Source: Chromobacterium amazonense | GTDB taxonomy: Bacteria > Pseudomonadota > Gammaproteobacteria > Burkholderiales > Chromobacteriaceae | DNA length: 64,000 bases | Direction: 5' to 3' | Assembly: GCF_001855565.1 (NCBI RefSeq) | Contig: NZ_MKCR01000002.1 | Coordinates: forward strand, 186,001-250,000 | In this document: piece after piece, positions 24,450 to 34,342 of the stretch | How positions within the stretch are numbered: the stretch's first letter is position 1 | Layout: every line of letters starts with the position of its first letter | Translations under genes and position numbers: made by a program | Notes under the pieces: model-generated | Database searches by the model: none | Told to the model about the DNA's origin: nothing | What the model saw: only the letters and a program-made list of their open reading frames with translations

Positions 24450-25613
24450 CTACAGCGCCACGCCCGGCGGAGGCTGGTCGTGGCTTTGCGCCATAGACTG
24501 GTGCGGCAGCTCCAGATAGCTCTTGGACTGCATCTCGGTGAGGCGGCTGGCGGTGCGGAAGAATTCGCCGGATTGCACGCCTTCGGTATAGATTTCCTCC
24601 GGCGGCGCCTCGGCCGAGGCGATCAGCTTGACGCGATTATCGTAGAACACGTCCACCAGCCAGGTGAAGCGGCGGGCGATGGACGCCTGCTTGGCCGTAA
24701 GCTTGGGAATGCCTGACAAAAACACCGTGTGGTATTCGCTGGCGATTTCCAGATAGTCGGTCTGCGCGCGCGGGCCGTCGCACAGCGCCATGAAGTCGAA
24801 CCAGATCACGCCGGGCGACATCCGCTTCACCGCGATCTCTCTGTCCAATACGGTGATGGACTTTTGCGGCAGCTCGGCGCCGGTGCCGACTTTGACAAAC
24901 AATTGCTCCATCCGCCGCTCGTTGGTCTCATCCGCCGGCACCATGAACAGCGGCTCGCGCGTCAGCTCGCGCAGACGGTAATCATGGCCGCCGTCCACGT
25001 TCAGCACGTCCAGCTCGCGCTTGATCAGCGCTATCGTCGGCAAAAAGTTCTGCCTTTGCAGGCCGTTCGGGTAGAGATCGTCCGGCGCGTAGTTGGAGGT
25101 GGTCACCACCACCACGCCGCGCTCCAGCAGCGCCGCCAGCAGGCGGCCCAGTATCATCGCGTCGGCGATGTCGGACACATGGAATTCATCGAAACACAGC
25201 AGCCGGGTGGCCTTGGCGATCTCATCGGCGTAGGCCAGAAGCGGGTCCTTGCTGCCGGCGAACTTCCGCAGCTCGCGGTGCGTTTCCGCCATGAAATTGT
25301 GGAAATGGATGCGGCGCTTGCGGCGGTAAGGCACGCAGGCGTAGAAGGCGTCCATCAGAAAACTTTTGCCGCGGCCGACGCCGCCCCAGAAATACAGGCC
25401 GCGCGGCACTTCCGGGCTGCGCAGGCTGCGGCCGAGGAAGCGGTTGCGCTTGGCCTTGAAATCCACCAATTGGTGCCACAGCCGGTCCAATTGCTCGATG
25501 GCGGCGGCCTGCGCCGCGTCGTGAATGAAGCCTGGCCGCTCGCTGGCCAGCTGATACCAACCCTTGGGGCTGCAATGGACATTCTCGTCCGGGGAAAATG
25601 TATGTTGCGACAT
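24450..25613 (-). CDS. zapE: Cell division protein ZapE (AFG1-like ATPase)
   Basis: A 387-aa AAA-type ATPase; the family member ZapE associates with the Z-ring and the yeast homologue Afg1/Lace1 acts in mitochondrial protein turnover. Walker A is GGVGRGKS (preceded by PRGLYFW), Walker B is LLCFDEFHVSD, and the sensor region TTSNYAPDDLYPNGLQR is diagnostic. Full length; the start is ATG at 25613 with no nearer alternative. Usually a single-gene unit, as here. Confidence 0.92.
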   Translation of the reverse strand: MSQHTFSPDENVHCSPKGWYQLASERPGFIHDAAQAAAIEQLDRLWHQLVDFKAKRNRFLGRSLRSPEVPRGLYFWGGVGRGKSFLMDAFYACVPYRRKRRIHFHNFMAETHRELRKFAGSKDPLLAYADEIAKATRLLCFDEFHVSDIADAMILGRLLAALLERGVVVVTTSNYAPDDLYPNGLQRQNFLPTIALIKRELDVLNVDGGHDYRLRELTREPLFMVPADETNERRMEQLFVKVGTGAELPQKSITVLDREIAVKRMSPGVIWFDFMALCDGPRAQTDYLEIASEYHTVFLSGIPKLTAKQASIARRFTWLVDVFYDNRVKLIASAEAPPEEIYTEGVQSGEFFRTASRLTEMQSKSYLELPHQSMAQSHDQPPPGVAL

Positions 25614-25700
25614 GGTTTTGCTTGTTCTGCGCTGCGTGGTACGCCGTGGTCGCTGCGGAATGTGCCCTTATGATAACCGCTTTGCCCGCTCAACGCGCAT

Positions 25701-26489
25701 TCAGCGGCAGGCAACCGGGCGGATGCCGTAAGGCGCGGCCAGCTTCTGCAAGCTGCCATCGCGGCACATCTCATCCAGAGCGCGGTTGAATTCGTCCAGC
25801 ATGCCGGGCTGCACGCGGCTGCGAGTGAAACCGTACAAGTAGGCAAGCGTTTTCACTTCAGCCAGCCGATGCAAATTAGATAAACCATCGCGACGGATCC
25901 AGTAGCGCGCCACATCATCGTTGGAAAAGGCCACCGCCTCGTTGCCATAGCGGCCGGCAGACAGTTTGCGCAATACGGTTTGCGGGTCCAGCTCCACCGT
26001 CAGAGCGATACCCGGCACGCCCTGCACCAGCTTTTCGCAACTGGACTGCGATACTGATGGTCCATACACGGCTATCCTGTGCCCGGACAAATCCGCCGGC
26101 TGCCGATAGCGCAGCGGATTGCCATTGCGCGCATACAGTCCATAGCTGCTGATCAGCACCGGCCGGGACAAATCCATCACTGCTCGCCGCTCCGGCGTAT
26201 CCTGCACCAGAACCAGGCCATCGGCCTCGCCCAGGCTGATCATCAGCAAGGCGCGCTTCCATACCATGACCTGCACCGTGCAACGCCAGGACAGACGCCG
26301 GCAGGCTTCCTGCAGCACCAGCACCAGCCCGCCATCCGGTTTGCCCGCCGCATCCTCCGTGATAAAGGGGGGAAACAACTGCGTGACGAAAAACAGATCG
26401 CGCGGCGTAGACCATGCTGGCTGCGCGCAAGCCCAGGCCAGCACAATGCAGGCCAACTGCCTGCCTATCCGCGATAGCACCATCGCCAT
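25701..26489 (-). CDS. Periplasmic solute-binding protein, family 3-like
   Basis: A 262-aa exported protein with a signal peptide (ACIVLAWACAQPAWS). The mature part has the family 3 solute-binding fold (DLFFVTQLFPPFIT...GLVLVLQEACRRLSW, DLSGHRIAVYGPSVSQ, LDEFNRALDEMCRDGSLQKLAAPYG). No permease or ATPase gene is next to it, so it is an orphan and may act as a sensor or signal protein. The start is uncertain: ATGs at 26504, 26489 and 26483 are all possible; the last two sit after AAGGCAGGGG. A minus-strand TATAAT lies at 26511-26516. Confidence 0.75.
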   Translation of the reverse strand: MAMVLSRIGRQLACIVLAWACAQPAWSTPRDLFFVTQLFPPFITEDAAGKPDGGLVLVLQEACRRLSWRCTVQVMVWKRALLMISLGEADGLVLVQDTPERRAVMDLSRPVLISSYGLYARNGNPLRYRQPADLSGHRIAVYGPSVSQSSCEKLVQGVPGIALTVELDPQTVLRKLSAGRYGNEAVAFSNDDVARYWIRRDGLSNLHRLAEVKTLAYLYGFTRSRVQPGMLDEFNRALDEMCRDGSLQKLAAPYGIRPVACR

Positions 26490-26532
26490 CCCCTGCCTTG
26501 TCATCAAGGCATTATAGAAAATATGCGACTGA

Positions 26533-27144
26533 CTACTCGGGCTGGCGCGCCCGCCAAGCCGCAAACGATGGCCGCCGCCACTGACGGTCCGCATAGGCCG
26601 CCAAGCGGGCCGGCAACTCGTCCTGCGTCAATCGCCGCAACAACAAAGCCAGCTCGGCATCGGCCACGCACCAGTCGCCAAACAGATTGCCGCCATCGGC
26701 CGGCACCACTGCCTCAGCCACCGCGATCAACTTGTCCGCAGCCGCGCGGGCGGCTGGCGATAGTTGCAATGCCGGTTTGAGCCCGAACACGGTGGCGGTG
26801 GTACGCTCGTCCCGCAACGGCAAGAGATCGCTGCGCAGCCAGGCCTGCAACTGACGCGCGCGGGCGCGAGCCTTCAAATCCATAGGCAATACGCGGGCGG
26901 TGTCGGGATAGGCGTCTTCCAGGTATTCGATGATGGCGGACGACTCGCTGAGATGAAAATCCCCGTCCACCAGCATGGGGACGCGCGAAGTCAGCGACTG
27001 CGCGCGATAACCCGGCTCGAACTGCTCGCCGCCGTCCAAATTGCGGGTGAGAACGGTAAAAGGCAGGCCCTTCTCGGTCAATGCGACAAAAGCCGCCATG
27101 GCGTAGGGGCTGAGAAAATCGTGATCAACATACAGTTGCAGCAT
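26533..27144 (-). CDS. yfcF: Glutathione S-transferase, YfcF type
   Basis: A 203-aa GST close to E. coli YfcF, which has glutathione-dependent peroxidase activity. The N-terminal thioredoxin-like domain (DFLSPYAMAAFVALTEKGLPF, RVPMLVDGDFHLSESSAIIEYLEDAYP) contains the glutathione-binding SES motif. The C-terminal helical domain carries RARARQLQAWLRSDLLPLRDER and NLFGDWCVADAELALLL, both YfcF-like. It lies 77 bp before cysM's end on the same strand; co-transcription is possible but unproven. Confidence 0.87.
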   Translation of the reverse strand: MLQLYVDHDFLSPYAMAAFVALTEKGLPFTVLTRNLDGGEQFEPGYRAQSLTSRVPMLVDGDFHLSESSAIIEYLEDAYPDTARVLPMDLKARARARQLQAWLRSDLLPLRDERTTATVFGLKPALQLSPAARAAADKLIAVAEAVVPADGGNLFGDWCVADAELALLLRRLTQDELPARLAAYADRQWRRPSFAAWRARQPE

Positions 27145-27221
27145 GATGGCATTCCATTGGCAAAACCCACATGCTAATCAACCCTTCCCTCGCCGCCAAG
27201 CCGGCCGCCGTCGACACACCG

Positions 27222-28112
27222 TCAAGCGTGGTCGAACAATCCGGTGGAAAGGTAACGGTCGCCCCTATCGCACACCACGGACACGATGACCGCGTCCCTC
27301 AGTTGGGCGTCCAGGCGCAGGGCGACCGCCAATGCGCCGCCGGACGACGGGCCGGCCAGGATGCCTTCGCGCCGCGCCAGCAGCCGAGTGGTATCTTCGG
27401 CTTCTTGCTGGCCGACATGCTGGATCTCATCGACGCGGGAGAAGTCGCAGATCTTGGGCACATACGGATCTTCCCATTTGCGGATGCCGGCGATCTGGCT
27501 GCCCGGCTCCGGATGCACGCCGACGATGCGGATGGCCGGATTCTTTTCTTTCAGGAAGCAGCTGGTGCCCATGATGGTGCCGGTAGTGCCCATGCTGGAG
27601 ACGAAATGGGTGATCTTGCCGCCGGTCTGCTCCCAGATTTCCGGGCCAGTGGTTTCGTAATGCGCCTGCGGATTGTCCGGATTGGAAAATTGATCCAGGA
27701 TGCGCCCCTCGCCTGCCGCCTCCATGCTGCGCGCCAGATCGATGGCGGCGGGCATGGAACCGGCCGCCGGGGTCAGGATCACCTCGGCGCCGTAGGCGCG
27801 CATCGCCTGCACCCGCTCGGCGCTGGAGTTTTCCGGCATGATCAGCACCATGCGGTAACCCATCATCGCCGCCGCCATCGCCAGCGCGATGCCGGTATTG
27901 CCGCTGGTGGGTTCGATCAGCGTGTCGCCGGGCTGGATGTCGCCGCGCTGCTCGGCGCGGCGGATCATCGACAGCGCCGGCCTGTCCTTGACCGAGCCCG
28001 CTGGATTGTTGCCCTCCAGCTTCAGCAACACCACGTTGCCGTTGCCGGATGGCAGACGTTTCAGTTTGACCAACGGCGTGCCGCCGACGAAATCTTCCAG
28101 ATGTTTGTACAC
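27222..28112 (-). CDS. cysM: Cysteine synthase B (CysM)
   Basis: CysM (296 aa) makes cysteine from O-acetylserine and sulfide, and can also use thiosulfate. The PLP lysine is K42 in NPAGSVKDRPA; the cofactor phosphate loop is TSGNTGIALA (residues about 68-77) and the later GTTGTIMG loop is conserved. The short length and YKHLEDFVGGTPLV start match CysM rather than CysK. It starts with GTG after GGGAGAG. The AT-rich 28130-28190 stretch upstream, with direct ATTAG repeats, could hold a CysB site but I cannot define it. Confidence 0.94.
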   Translation of the reverse strand: MYKHLEDFVGGTPLVKLKRLPSGNGNVVLLKLEGNNPAGSVKDRPALSMIRRAEQRGDIQPGDTLIEPTSGNTGIALAMAAAMMGYRMVLIMPENSSAERVQAMRAYGAEVILTPAAGSMPAAIDLARSMEAAGEGRILDQFSNPDNPQAHYETTGPEIWEQTGGKITHFVSSMGTTGTIMGTSCFLKEKNPAIRIVGVHPEPGSQIAGIRKWEDPYVPKICDFSRVDEIQHVGQQEAEDTTRLLARREGILAGPSSGGALAVALRLDAQLRDAVIVSVVCDRGDRYLSTGLFDHA

Positions 28113-28274
28113 GGTGACTCTCCCAAAGCTGGTCCCATTATATCGATTAGCTATCAGCGCATGCGAAATCGTTATTTCTAATCTAATAACCAGCGGTAAG
28201 GGCGGAGGGCATGCGTGGGATCACTGAATAGAAATTTTCCCTCGTGCCCTCCTCCTGGAGCGAGAGCGCCACTC

Positions 28275-28305
28275 GGCGGATCGCCCCGCAAGCCGGGCAT
28301 CCGCC
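28275..28305. repeat. Palindromic repeat abutting the lldP stop codon
   Basis: GGCGGAT and ATCCGCC (7 bp perfect) enclose a second inner stem (CCCCG / CGGG), forming a 31-nt hairpin directly after the lldP stop TAG. The flanking GTAGGGCGGAT reading resembles the dispersed GTAGGGCGGAT..ATCCGCC type of intergenic palindrome seen in many proteobacteria. No T-tract follows, so it is at best an mRNA-end stabiliser. Confidence 0.6.
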
Positions 28306-29940
28306 CTACCCCATATACGCCATCAGCCAGGTCAGCACGCCGACGAAACTGCAGAAAATCAGGCTGTGCTTCAGCGTGAAGCGGAACAGGTCCGCCTCCT
28401 TGCCTATCAGCCCCACCGCCGCGCAGGCCACGGCGATGGACTGCGGCGAAATCATCTTGCCGGTGACGCCGCCGGTGGTGTTGGCCGCCACCAGCAGCAC
28501 GTCCGACACGCCTAGTTGGTGCGCGGTGGCAGCTTGCAAGGCCGAGAACAGCGCATTGGACGAGGTGTCGGAGCCGGTCAGGAACACACCCAGCCAGCCC
28601 AGGAACGGCGAGAAAAACGGGAAGGCCTGCCCGGTATTGGCCAGGCACAAGGCCAGCGTGCTGGACATGCCGGAATAATTGGCGACGAAGGCGAAGGCCA
28701 GCACCATGCCGATGGACAGAATCGGCCGGCGCAGCTCGGCCAGCGTCTCTGCAAAGGCGCGCGCGCCGTCGGCCGGACGGAACTTCAGCAGGGCCATGGA
28801 CAGCAGCGCGGACAAGAAGATGGCGCTGCCGACGGCGGAGACGATGTCGAACTTGTACAAGGCCTCGTACGGCGTGTCATGCGCAACGATGGGCGCAGTC
28901 TTGAGCACCAGCTTGTCCAGCCCCGGCACATGCAGCTTCCACACCCAACCCTCCAGCGCGCCGCCCTTGCCGAACAAAGCCTTGAACGGCTTGACGCTCC
29001 ACACTGTCACCAGCGCGGTCAGGATCAAAAACGGGCTCCAGGCGCGGACGATCTGCGGCAGGCTGAAACCGCTGGCCAGTCGGGCCGTCGGCGCGCGGCG
29101 GCCGTTGAACGTGAAGATCTCGCTCGGCTGCCACACCTTCAGGAACAGCGTCAGGCACACAAGGCTGACCAGGGCTGAGGTGATGTCCGGCAGCTCCGGC
29201 CCGATGTAGTTGGACGTGAAAAACTGGGTGACGGCGAACGACACCCCGGCCACCAGGATGGCCGGCCAGGTCTGGCGCACGCCCTTGAGGCCGTCCATCA
29301 TCATGACCAGCCAGAACGGCACGATCACCGACAAGATGGGCAGCTGATGGCCGGCCTTGACGCCGATCAGGAACGGGTCCAGACCCGTCACTTGCCCAGC
29401 CACGATGATAGGGATGCCCATCGCGCCGAAAGCCACCGGCGCGGTGTTGGCGATCAGGCACAGCCCGGCCGCGTAAAGCGGATTGAAGCCTAACCCCACC
29501 AGCAGCGCGGCGGTGATGGCCACCGGCGCGCCGAAACCGGCCGCGCCCTCCAGAAAAGCGCCGAAGGAGAAGCCCACCAGCAGCATCTGCAGCCGCTGGT
29601 CCTCGGTCACCGACAGCACCGAGGCGCGGATGATGTCGAACTGCCCGGTCTTGACGGTGATCTTGTACAGGAACACCGCGGCGACGATGATCCAGGCGAT
29701 CGGCCACAGGCCGTAGCCGAAACCGAAGGCCGCCGCCGCCAGCGCCATCTGCGCCGGCATGCCGTAAAACAAGATCGCCACTGCCAGCGCGATCAGCACC
29801 GTCAACGTGCCGGCCACATGGCCCTTCAGCCGCAGTACGGCCAAGGCGACAAAGAAAAAGACGATGGGCAGCGCGGCCATCAAAGCCGACAGCGCGAGGC
29901 TGCCGGATGGGAAATAGTGTTGCGTCCAGATTGCTTGCAT
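28306..29940 (-). CDS. lldP: L-lactate permease LldP
   Basis: LldP (544 aa) imports lactate (and often glycolate) by proton symport. It has about 12-14 membrane helices and family motifs [36 protein letters not shown] and, near the C-terminus, [20 protein letters not shown] and [22 protein letters not shown]. It is the last gene of the lactate cluster, 128 bp after dld, so it may be read from the operon promoter or from one of its own. The final codons and stop run into the palindromic repeat. Confidence 0.95.
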   Translation of the reverse strand: MQAIWTQHYFPSGSLALSALMAALPIVFFFVALAVLRLKGHVAGTLTVLIALAVAILFYGMPAQMALAAAAFGFGYGLWPIAWIIVAAVFLYKITVKTGQFDIIRASVLSVTEDQRLQMLLVGFSFGAFLEGAAGFGAPVAITAALLVGLGFNPLYAAGLCLIANTAPVAFGAMGIPIIVAGQVTGLDPFLIGVKAGHQLPILSVIVPFWLVMMMDGLKGVRQTWPAILVAGVSFAVTQFFTSNYIGPELPDITSALVSLVCLTLFLKVWQPSEIFTFNGRRAPTARLASGFSLPQIVRAWSPFLILTALVTVWSVKPFKALFGKGGALEGWVWKLHVPGLDKLVLKTAPIVAHDTPYEALYKFDIVSAVGSAIFLSALLSMALLKFRPADGARAFAETLAELRRPILSIGMVLAFAFVANYSGMSSTLALCLANTGQAFPFFSPFLGWLGVFLTGSDTSSNALFSALQAATAHQLGVSDVLLVAANTTGGVTGKMISPQSIAVACAAVGLIGKEADLFRFTLKHSLIFCSFVGVLTWLMAYMG

Positions 29941-30068
29941 GGGTGGCTTCTCCTCATTCCTGGTTTCGCAGGCGCAGCCGCTCCCCTGCCGACGGGCTGG
30001 GCGCGCGGCGGCATGCTAGAGGCTGGCTTGCGTTTCTTGGGTTTACATCAGCGTTGAAAAGACGGTCT

Positions 30069-32888
30069 TCATGACAGACCGCTGTTTGGGGTGGTGCAGA
30101 AATCCAGCAGCGCCTCGATGCTGCGGTACGGGATGCCGCCGTGCTCAGTCAGGCCGATCTGGCAGGTTCGGCTCATCGACACGCCATGGCGGCAGCTATC
30201 GGGCAAGGCGGGCTTCAATCTCCTCAGACTATGGGCGTTCAGCTCCGGCACGGTGAAACCCTTATCGCCGGCGAAGCCGCAGCAGGCGATGTCCGGTACA
30301 GTCAGCTCGTCGCAGCAACTGGCGGCCAGTTGTTTCAAGCTGCCGGCCACGCCCATGGCGGTGGCGCTGCAGGGGATGTGCAGCGCCAGCTGCGGCAGGC
30401 GCCGGGCGATGGTTAGCCGCGGCAGGACCTTTTCCGCCAGGAAGCCGGCGGCGTCGAACAGCTGCAGCCGGCCATCCAGCAAGCCCTCGGCCTGCGCCTG
30501 CTTGACGCGGGCCGCGCACGGGCTGTTGTCGAGATACACCGGGTGGCGGCCATCGCCGCTCGCTTGCAGCAAAGCCTCGTTCAACGACGTTTGGCTGAAG
30601 GCCAAAGCGCCGGCCGCGTTGGCCGAGGCGAAGGGCTGGCCGCAACACAAGCCGTCATGGCCGGGCGGATACACCGGCGCGAAGCCGGCGCGGCGCAGCA
30701 GATTGATCGTATGCGCCGCTACCGACTCGCCGCCCTCGCCCTCGGCCAGCGTTCTGTTGACGCAGCTGACGAACAGCGCCACCGGCTCGCCGTCGCCGCC
30801 CGGCTTGGGCAACGGCGCGGCGGCGCGCGGCAGGCTGGCCGGAATCAGCGGGATGATCTTGCGCTCGCCCGGCTGGCGGCGCGTCAACGCGTTCAAACGC
30901 CGCGCGCCCGCCAGATGCGCCAGCCGCAAACCGGTCCGCGCCGCCGCCGTCATCAGCCGCATGTGGCGGGCGGCGAAGGCGGCCAACGCCGGACGCTTGC
31001 TTGGGCCTTGCAACTTCTTCATCAGCGCGCCGGTGTTGATGCCCACCGGACAGCGCGTCGCGCACATGCCGGTGGCTGCGCAGGTAGCTATGGCGCGGTA
31101 GCGGTAGCCGGCCTTCAAGGCCGCCAGCTCCATCGCGCCCTCGCCATCCCTCTCCAGCTGGCGGATGCGCCGCCAGGCCACCACGCGCTGGCGCGGGCTC
31201 AGCGTCAGGCCGTGCGACGGACAGGCGGGCTCGCAAAAGCCGCATTCGGTGCAGCGGTCCACCAAATCGTCCGCCGCCGGCATCGGCTTCAGGTTTTCCA
31301 GGTGCAGGCGGTCGTTGTCGGTGATGATCACGCCGGGGTTGAGCAGGCCGTCCGGGTCGAACAGCGCCTTGATGCGGCGCATGATGTTCCAGGCGGAGTC
31401 GCCCCATTCCTGGCGCACGAAGGGCGCCACGTTGCGGCCGGTGCCGTGCTCGGCCTTCAGCGAGCCGTCGTACTCGCCGGCCACCAAGTCGCTGACATCT
31501 TGCATAAACGCGTCGTAGCGGGCCACCTCGGCCGGGCTTTCGAAGCCGGGCGCGAACACGAAGTGCAGGTTGCCGTCCAGCGCGTGGCCGAACAGCAGCG
31601 CCTCGTCGTAGCCGTGCTTGTCGAACAGCGCGCTCAACTTGGCCACGCCGTCGGCCAACTGAGGGATGGGAAAGGCCACGTCCTCGATCACCACCGTGGT
31701 CCCCACCGGCCGCGCCGCGCCCACAGCAGGGAACAGCCCCTTGCGCAGCGCCCAGTAGCTTTCGCACTCGAGCGCGTCGCGGCTGAAGCCGCTGGAGATT
31801 TTGGGCTGGAAGCCAGCCAGCAGCGTTTCGATCTGGCCCGAGCACTCGTCCAGCCTGGCCTCGCTCTCCGCCCGCAGCTCGATCAGCAGGCAGGCGCTGT
31901 CCGGCCCCACCGGCTGATACAGAAGATCCGGCAGTCCCGGCTTGCCCTGCACAGCCCGGATGCTGCGGCTGTCTATCAGCTCCACCGCCGACACGCCGCT
32001 GGCGTCGCGCGCGGCGCTCAAGGCCGATACCGCGCGGCAGCAGCGCTCCAGGTCGTCGAACAGCACCAGCGCCGACGCCTTGTGCGGATGCTCGGCCACG
32101 GTGTCGAAGGTGATCTCGGAGATGAAGCCCAGGGTGCCTTCGGAGCCGATCATCAAATGCGCCAGCATGTCCACCGGGTCGGCGAAGTCCAGCAAGGCGT
32201 TGATGCCGTAGCCGGTGGTGTTCTTCAACCTGTATTTGCGGCGCACCCGCTCGGCCAGCTGCGGATCGCCGGCCAGCTGGCGCGACAGCTGGGCCAGGCC
32301 ATCGAGCAGATCCGCATGAGAAACGCGGAAAGCCGCCACGCTGGCCGGATCGGCGGTGTCGAGCGCGGTTCCGTCCAGCAGCAGCACCCGCAGCGATCGC
32401 ATGGTGTGGTAGCTGTTGTCGCGGGTGCCGCAGCACATGCCGCTGGAGTTGTTGGCGGCGATGCCGCCTATCTTGGCGGTGTTGATGGATGCCGGATCGG
32501 GGCCGATCTTGCGGCCGTAAGGCGAGAGCATCGCATTGGCGTGCGCGCCTATCATGCCCGGCCCCAAGCGGATGCGTTCTCCGCCTTCCAGCACTTCGCC
32601 GCGGTTGAAGCCATCGCCCAGCACGGCCAGCACCGAATCGCTGACCGCCTGGCCGGACAGGCTGGTGCCGGCGGCGCGGAAGGTGACGGCAACCCGGTGC
32701 AATCTGGCCAGCCGCAGCAGCTCGGCCACCTCGTCCTCGCTCTCCACCCGGACGACGATCTGCGGCCGCAGCCGGTAGAAGCTGGCGTCGGTGCCGTAAG
32801 CCAGTATGGACAATGGGTCGGTGAAAATGCGCGCCGCCGGCATCGTCTGGCGCAGGTCCTGCAGAAAATCGGCGTGGGCGGGCGTCAT
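30069..32888 (-). CDS. dld: D-lactate dehydrogenase (FAD and Fe-S fusion, Dld-II type)
   Basis: A 939-aa membrane-associated oxidoreductase that should oxidise D-lactate and pass electrons to quinone. The N-terminal FAD-binding domain contains RAAGTSLSGQAVSDSVL and IGPDPASINTAKIGGIAANNSSGM. A FAD-linked oxidase C-terminal domain follows (FGHALDGNLHFVF, KAEHGTGRNVAPF). Then come two 4Fe-4S motifs (CTECGFCEPACP and CAATGMCATRCP) and a C-terminal cysteine-rich CCG region (FVSCVNRTL, CCGQPFAS, CCGFAGDKGF). This architecture matches the Shewanella Dld-II class. It overlaps lutB by 4 bp. The combination with LutABC lets one operon serve both lactate isomers. Confidence 0.92.
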   Translation of the reverse strand: MTPAHADFLQDLRQTMPAARIFTDPLSILAYGTDASFYRLRPQIVVRVESEDEVAELLRLARLHRVAVTFRAAGTSLSGQAVSDSVLAVLGDGFNRGEVLEGGERIRLGPGMIGAHANAMLSPYGRKIGPDPASINTAKIGGIAANNSSGMCCGTRDNSYHTMRSLRVLLLDGTALDTADPASVAAFRVSHADLLDGLAQLSRQLAGDPQLAERVRRKYRLKNTTGYGINALLDFADPVDMLAHLMIGSEGTLGFISEITFDTVAEHPHKASALVLFDDLERCCRAVSALSAARDASGVSAVELIDSRSIRAVQGKPGLPDLLYQPVGPDSACLLIELRAESEARLDECSGQIETLLAGFQPKISSGFSRDALECESYWALRKGLFPAVGAARPVGTTVVIEDVAFPIPQLADGVAKLSALFDKHGYDEALLFGHALDGNLHFVFAPGFESPAEVARYDAFMQDVSDLVAGEYDGSLKAEHGTGRNVAPFVRQEWGDSAWNIMRRIKALFDPDGLLNPGVIITDNDRLHLENLKPMPAADDLVDRCTECGFCEPACPSHGLTLSPRQRVVAWRRIRQLERDGEGAMELAALKAGYRYRAIATCAATGMCATRCPVGINTGALMKKLQGPSKRPALAAFAARHMRLMTAAARTGLRLAHLAGARRLNALTRRQPGERKIIPLIPASLPRAAAPLPKPGGDGEPVALFVSCVNRTLAEGEGGESVAAHTINLLRRAGFAPVYPPGHDGLCCGQPFASANAAGALAFSQTSLNEALLQASGDGRHPVYLDNSPCAARVKQAQAEGLLDGRLQLFDAAGFLAEKVLPRLTIARRLPQLALHIPCSATAMGVAGSLKQLAASCCDELTVPDIACCGFAGDKGFTVPELNAHSLRRLKPALPDSCRHGVSMSRTCQIGLTEHGGIPYRSIEALLDFCTTPNSGLS

Positions 32889-34342
32889 GCGGATGTCCCC
32901 TTGCTAGCTTCGCGTTCGCGGACCAGCTCATGCAGCGTCCTGGACGCCGGCGTCAGCGGCAGATGGTTTTGCGTCCAACCCAGCTGATTCTTGGGCGCGT
33001 GCCTGCGCAAGCGGGTGGCCGCCCAGCCGAACATCCGGTACAGATTGGGCGAGGCGTTGACCAGCCGCCATCCGGCCCAGGCCAGGCGCTCCGCGCCGCT
33101 GGCCGCCGCGCCCTGGCCGCGCAGCGGATGCGCCACCCGCTCGCCGGCCGGCCGCTGGCTCTCCTCGCGCAGCCGCATCAGCATCTCCGGAATCGGAATC
33201 CGCACCGGACACACCTCGCCGCAAGCGCCGCACAGGCTGGACGCGGTCGGCAGATCGCTCGTATTTTCCAGTCCCATCAGATGCGGCGAAATGATCTCGC
33301 CTATCGGCCCCGGATACGTGGTGCCGTAGGCGTGGCCGCCAATGCGGGTATAGACCGGGCAGTGGTTCATGCAGGCGCCGCAGCGTATGCATTGCAGCGT
33401 CTTGCGCAGCTGCTCGTCGGCATAGGCCTGGCTGCGGCCGTTATCCAGCAGCACCAGGTGCACCTCGCGCGGGCCGTCCTTCTCGCCCGGCTTGCGCGGG
33501 CCGCTGATCATGTTGAAATAAGTGGTGATGGGCTGGCCGATGGCGGAACGGGTCAGTAGGCTGTACAGCGGCGCCACGTCTTCCAGCTTTTCCACCACCT
33601 TCTCGATGCCGGTGACGGCGATATGCACATCCGGCACCGTGGTGCACATGCGGCCGTTGCCCTCGTTCTCCACCAAGCACAGGGTGCCGGTTTCGGCGAC
33701 GGCGAAGTTGACGCCGGACAGGCCGACGTCGGCATCCAGATACTTTTGCCGCAACGCGCGGCGGCCGATCTGGATCAGCGCGTCCACGTCCTCGGTGTAC
33801 GGCGTGTCCGGCAGTCGCTCGTGGAACAGTTGGGCGATGTCCTGCTTGGTCTTGTGGATGGCCGGCATGATGATGTGGGTGGGCTTCTCGCCGGCCAGCT
33901 GGACGATGTACTCGCCCATATCGCTCTCCACCGCCTCCACGCCTTGATCGGCCAGATAATGGTTGAGCTCGATCTCCTCGCTGACCATGGACTTGCCCTT
34001 GACCACCAGCTTGCCCTGGCGGGCGGCGACGATGCCGTGGATGATGCGGTTGGCTTCCTCGGCCGTTTCCGCCCAATGCACTTGCACGCCGTTGGCGGTG
34101 AGCTTCTCCTCCAGCAGCTCCAGCAAATCCGGCAGCCGCGACAGACAGCGCTGGCGTATGCCCTCGCCCAGCGTGCGCAGGGCCGCCAGTTCCGCCGGGT
34201 CCGGAAACGAGGCCAGCCGTTTGGCCATCAGGAAATCCATCGCGCCGCGCAGGCTTTGCCTCAGCTTGCCATCCGTCAGCGCGAGTTTGGCGTTGTCCTT
34301 GAAAGCGCGGGACGGATAGACGGTGATTTTGCTCTCGCTCAT
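32885..34342 (-). CDS. lutB: L-lactate dehydrogenase iron-sulfur subunit LutB (LldF)
   Basis: LutB (485 aa) is the Fe-S subunit of the LutABC L-lactate oxidising complex. The N-terminal LUD domain (KGKSMVSEEIELNHYLADQGVEAVESDMGEYIVQLAGE) is followed by two 4Fe-4S motifs (CIRCGACMNHCP and CGACGEVCP) and a C-terminal domain. It overlaps lutC and dld by 4 bp each. The order lutA-lutC-lutB differs from the common A-B-C. Confidence 0.94.
   Translation of the reverse strand: MSESKITVYPSRAFKDNAKLALTDGKLRQSLRGAMDFLMAKRLASFPDPAELAALRTLGEGIRQRCLSRLPDLLELLEEKLTANGVQVHWAETAEEANRIIHGIVAARQGKLVVKGKSMVSEEIELNHYLADQGVEAVESDMGEYIVQLAGEKPTHIIMPAIHKTKQDIAQLFHERLPDTPYTEDVDALIQIGRRALRQKYLDADVGLSGVNFAVAETGTLCLVENEGNGRMCTTVPDVHIAVTGIEKVVEKLEDVAPLYSLLTRSAIGQPITTYFNMISGPRKPGEKDGPREVHLVLLDNGRSQAYADEQLRKTLQCIRCGACMNHCPVYTRIGGHAYGTTYPGPIGEIISPHLMGLENTSDLPTASSLCGACGEVCPVRIPIPEMLMRLREESQRPAGERVAHPLRGQGAAASGAERLAWAGWRLVNASPNLYRMFGWAATRLRRHAPKNQLGWTQNHLPLTPASRTLHELVREREASKGTSA

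Noticed and set aside
30543-32987. Overlapping long frames (814 aa plus, 758 aa minus) across dld
   Set aside because: dld itself has complete FAD and Fe-S motifs; the others are low-complexity shadows.
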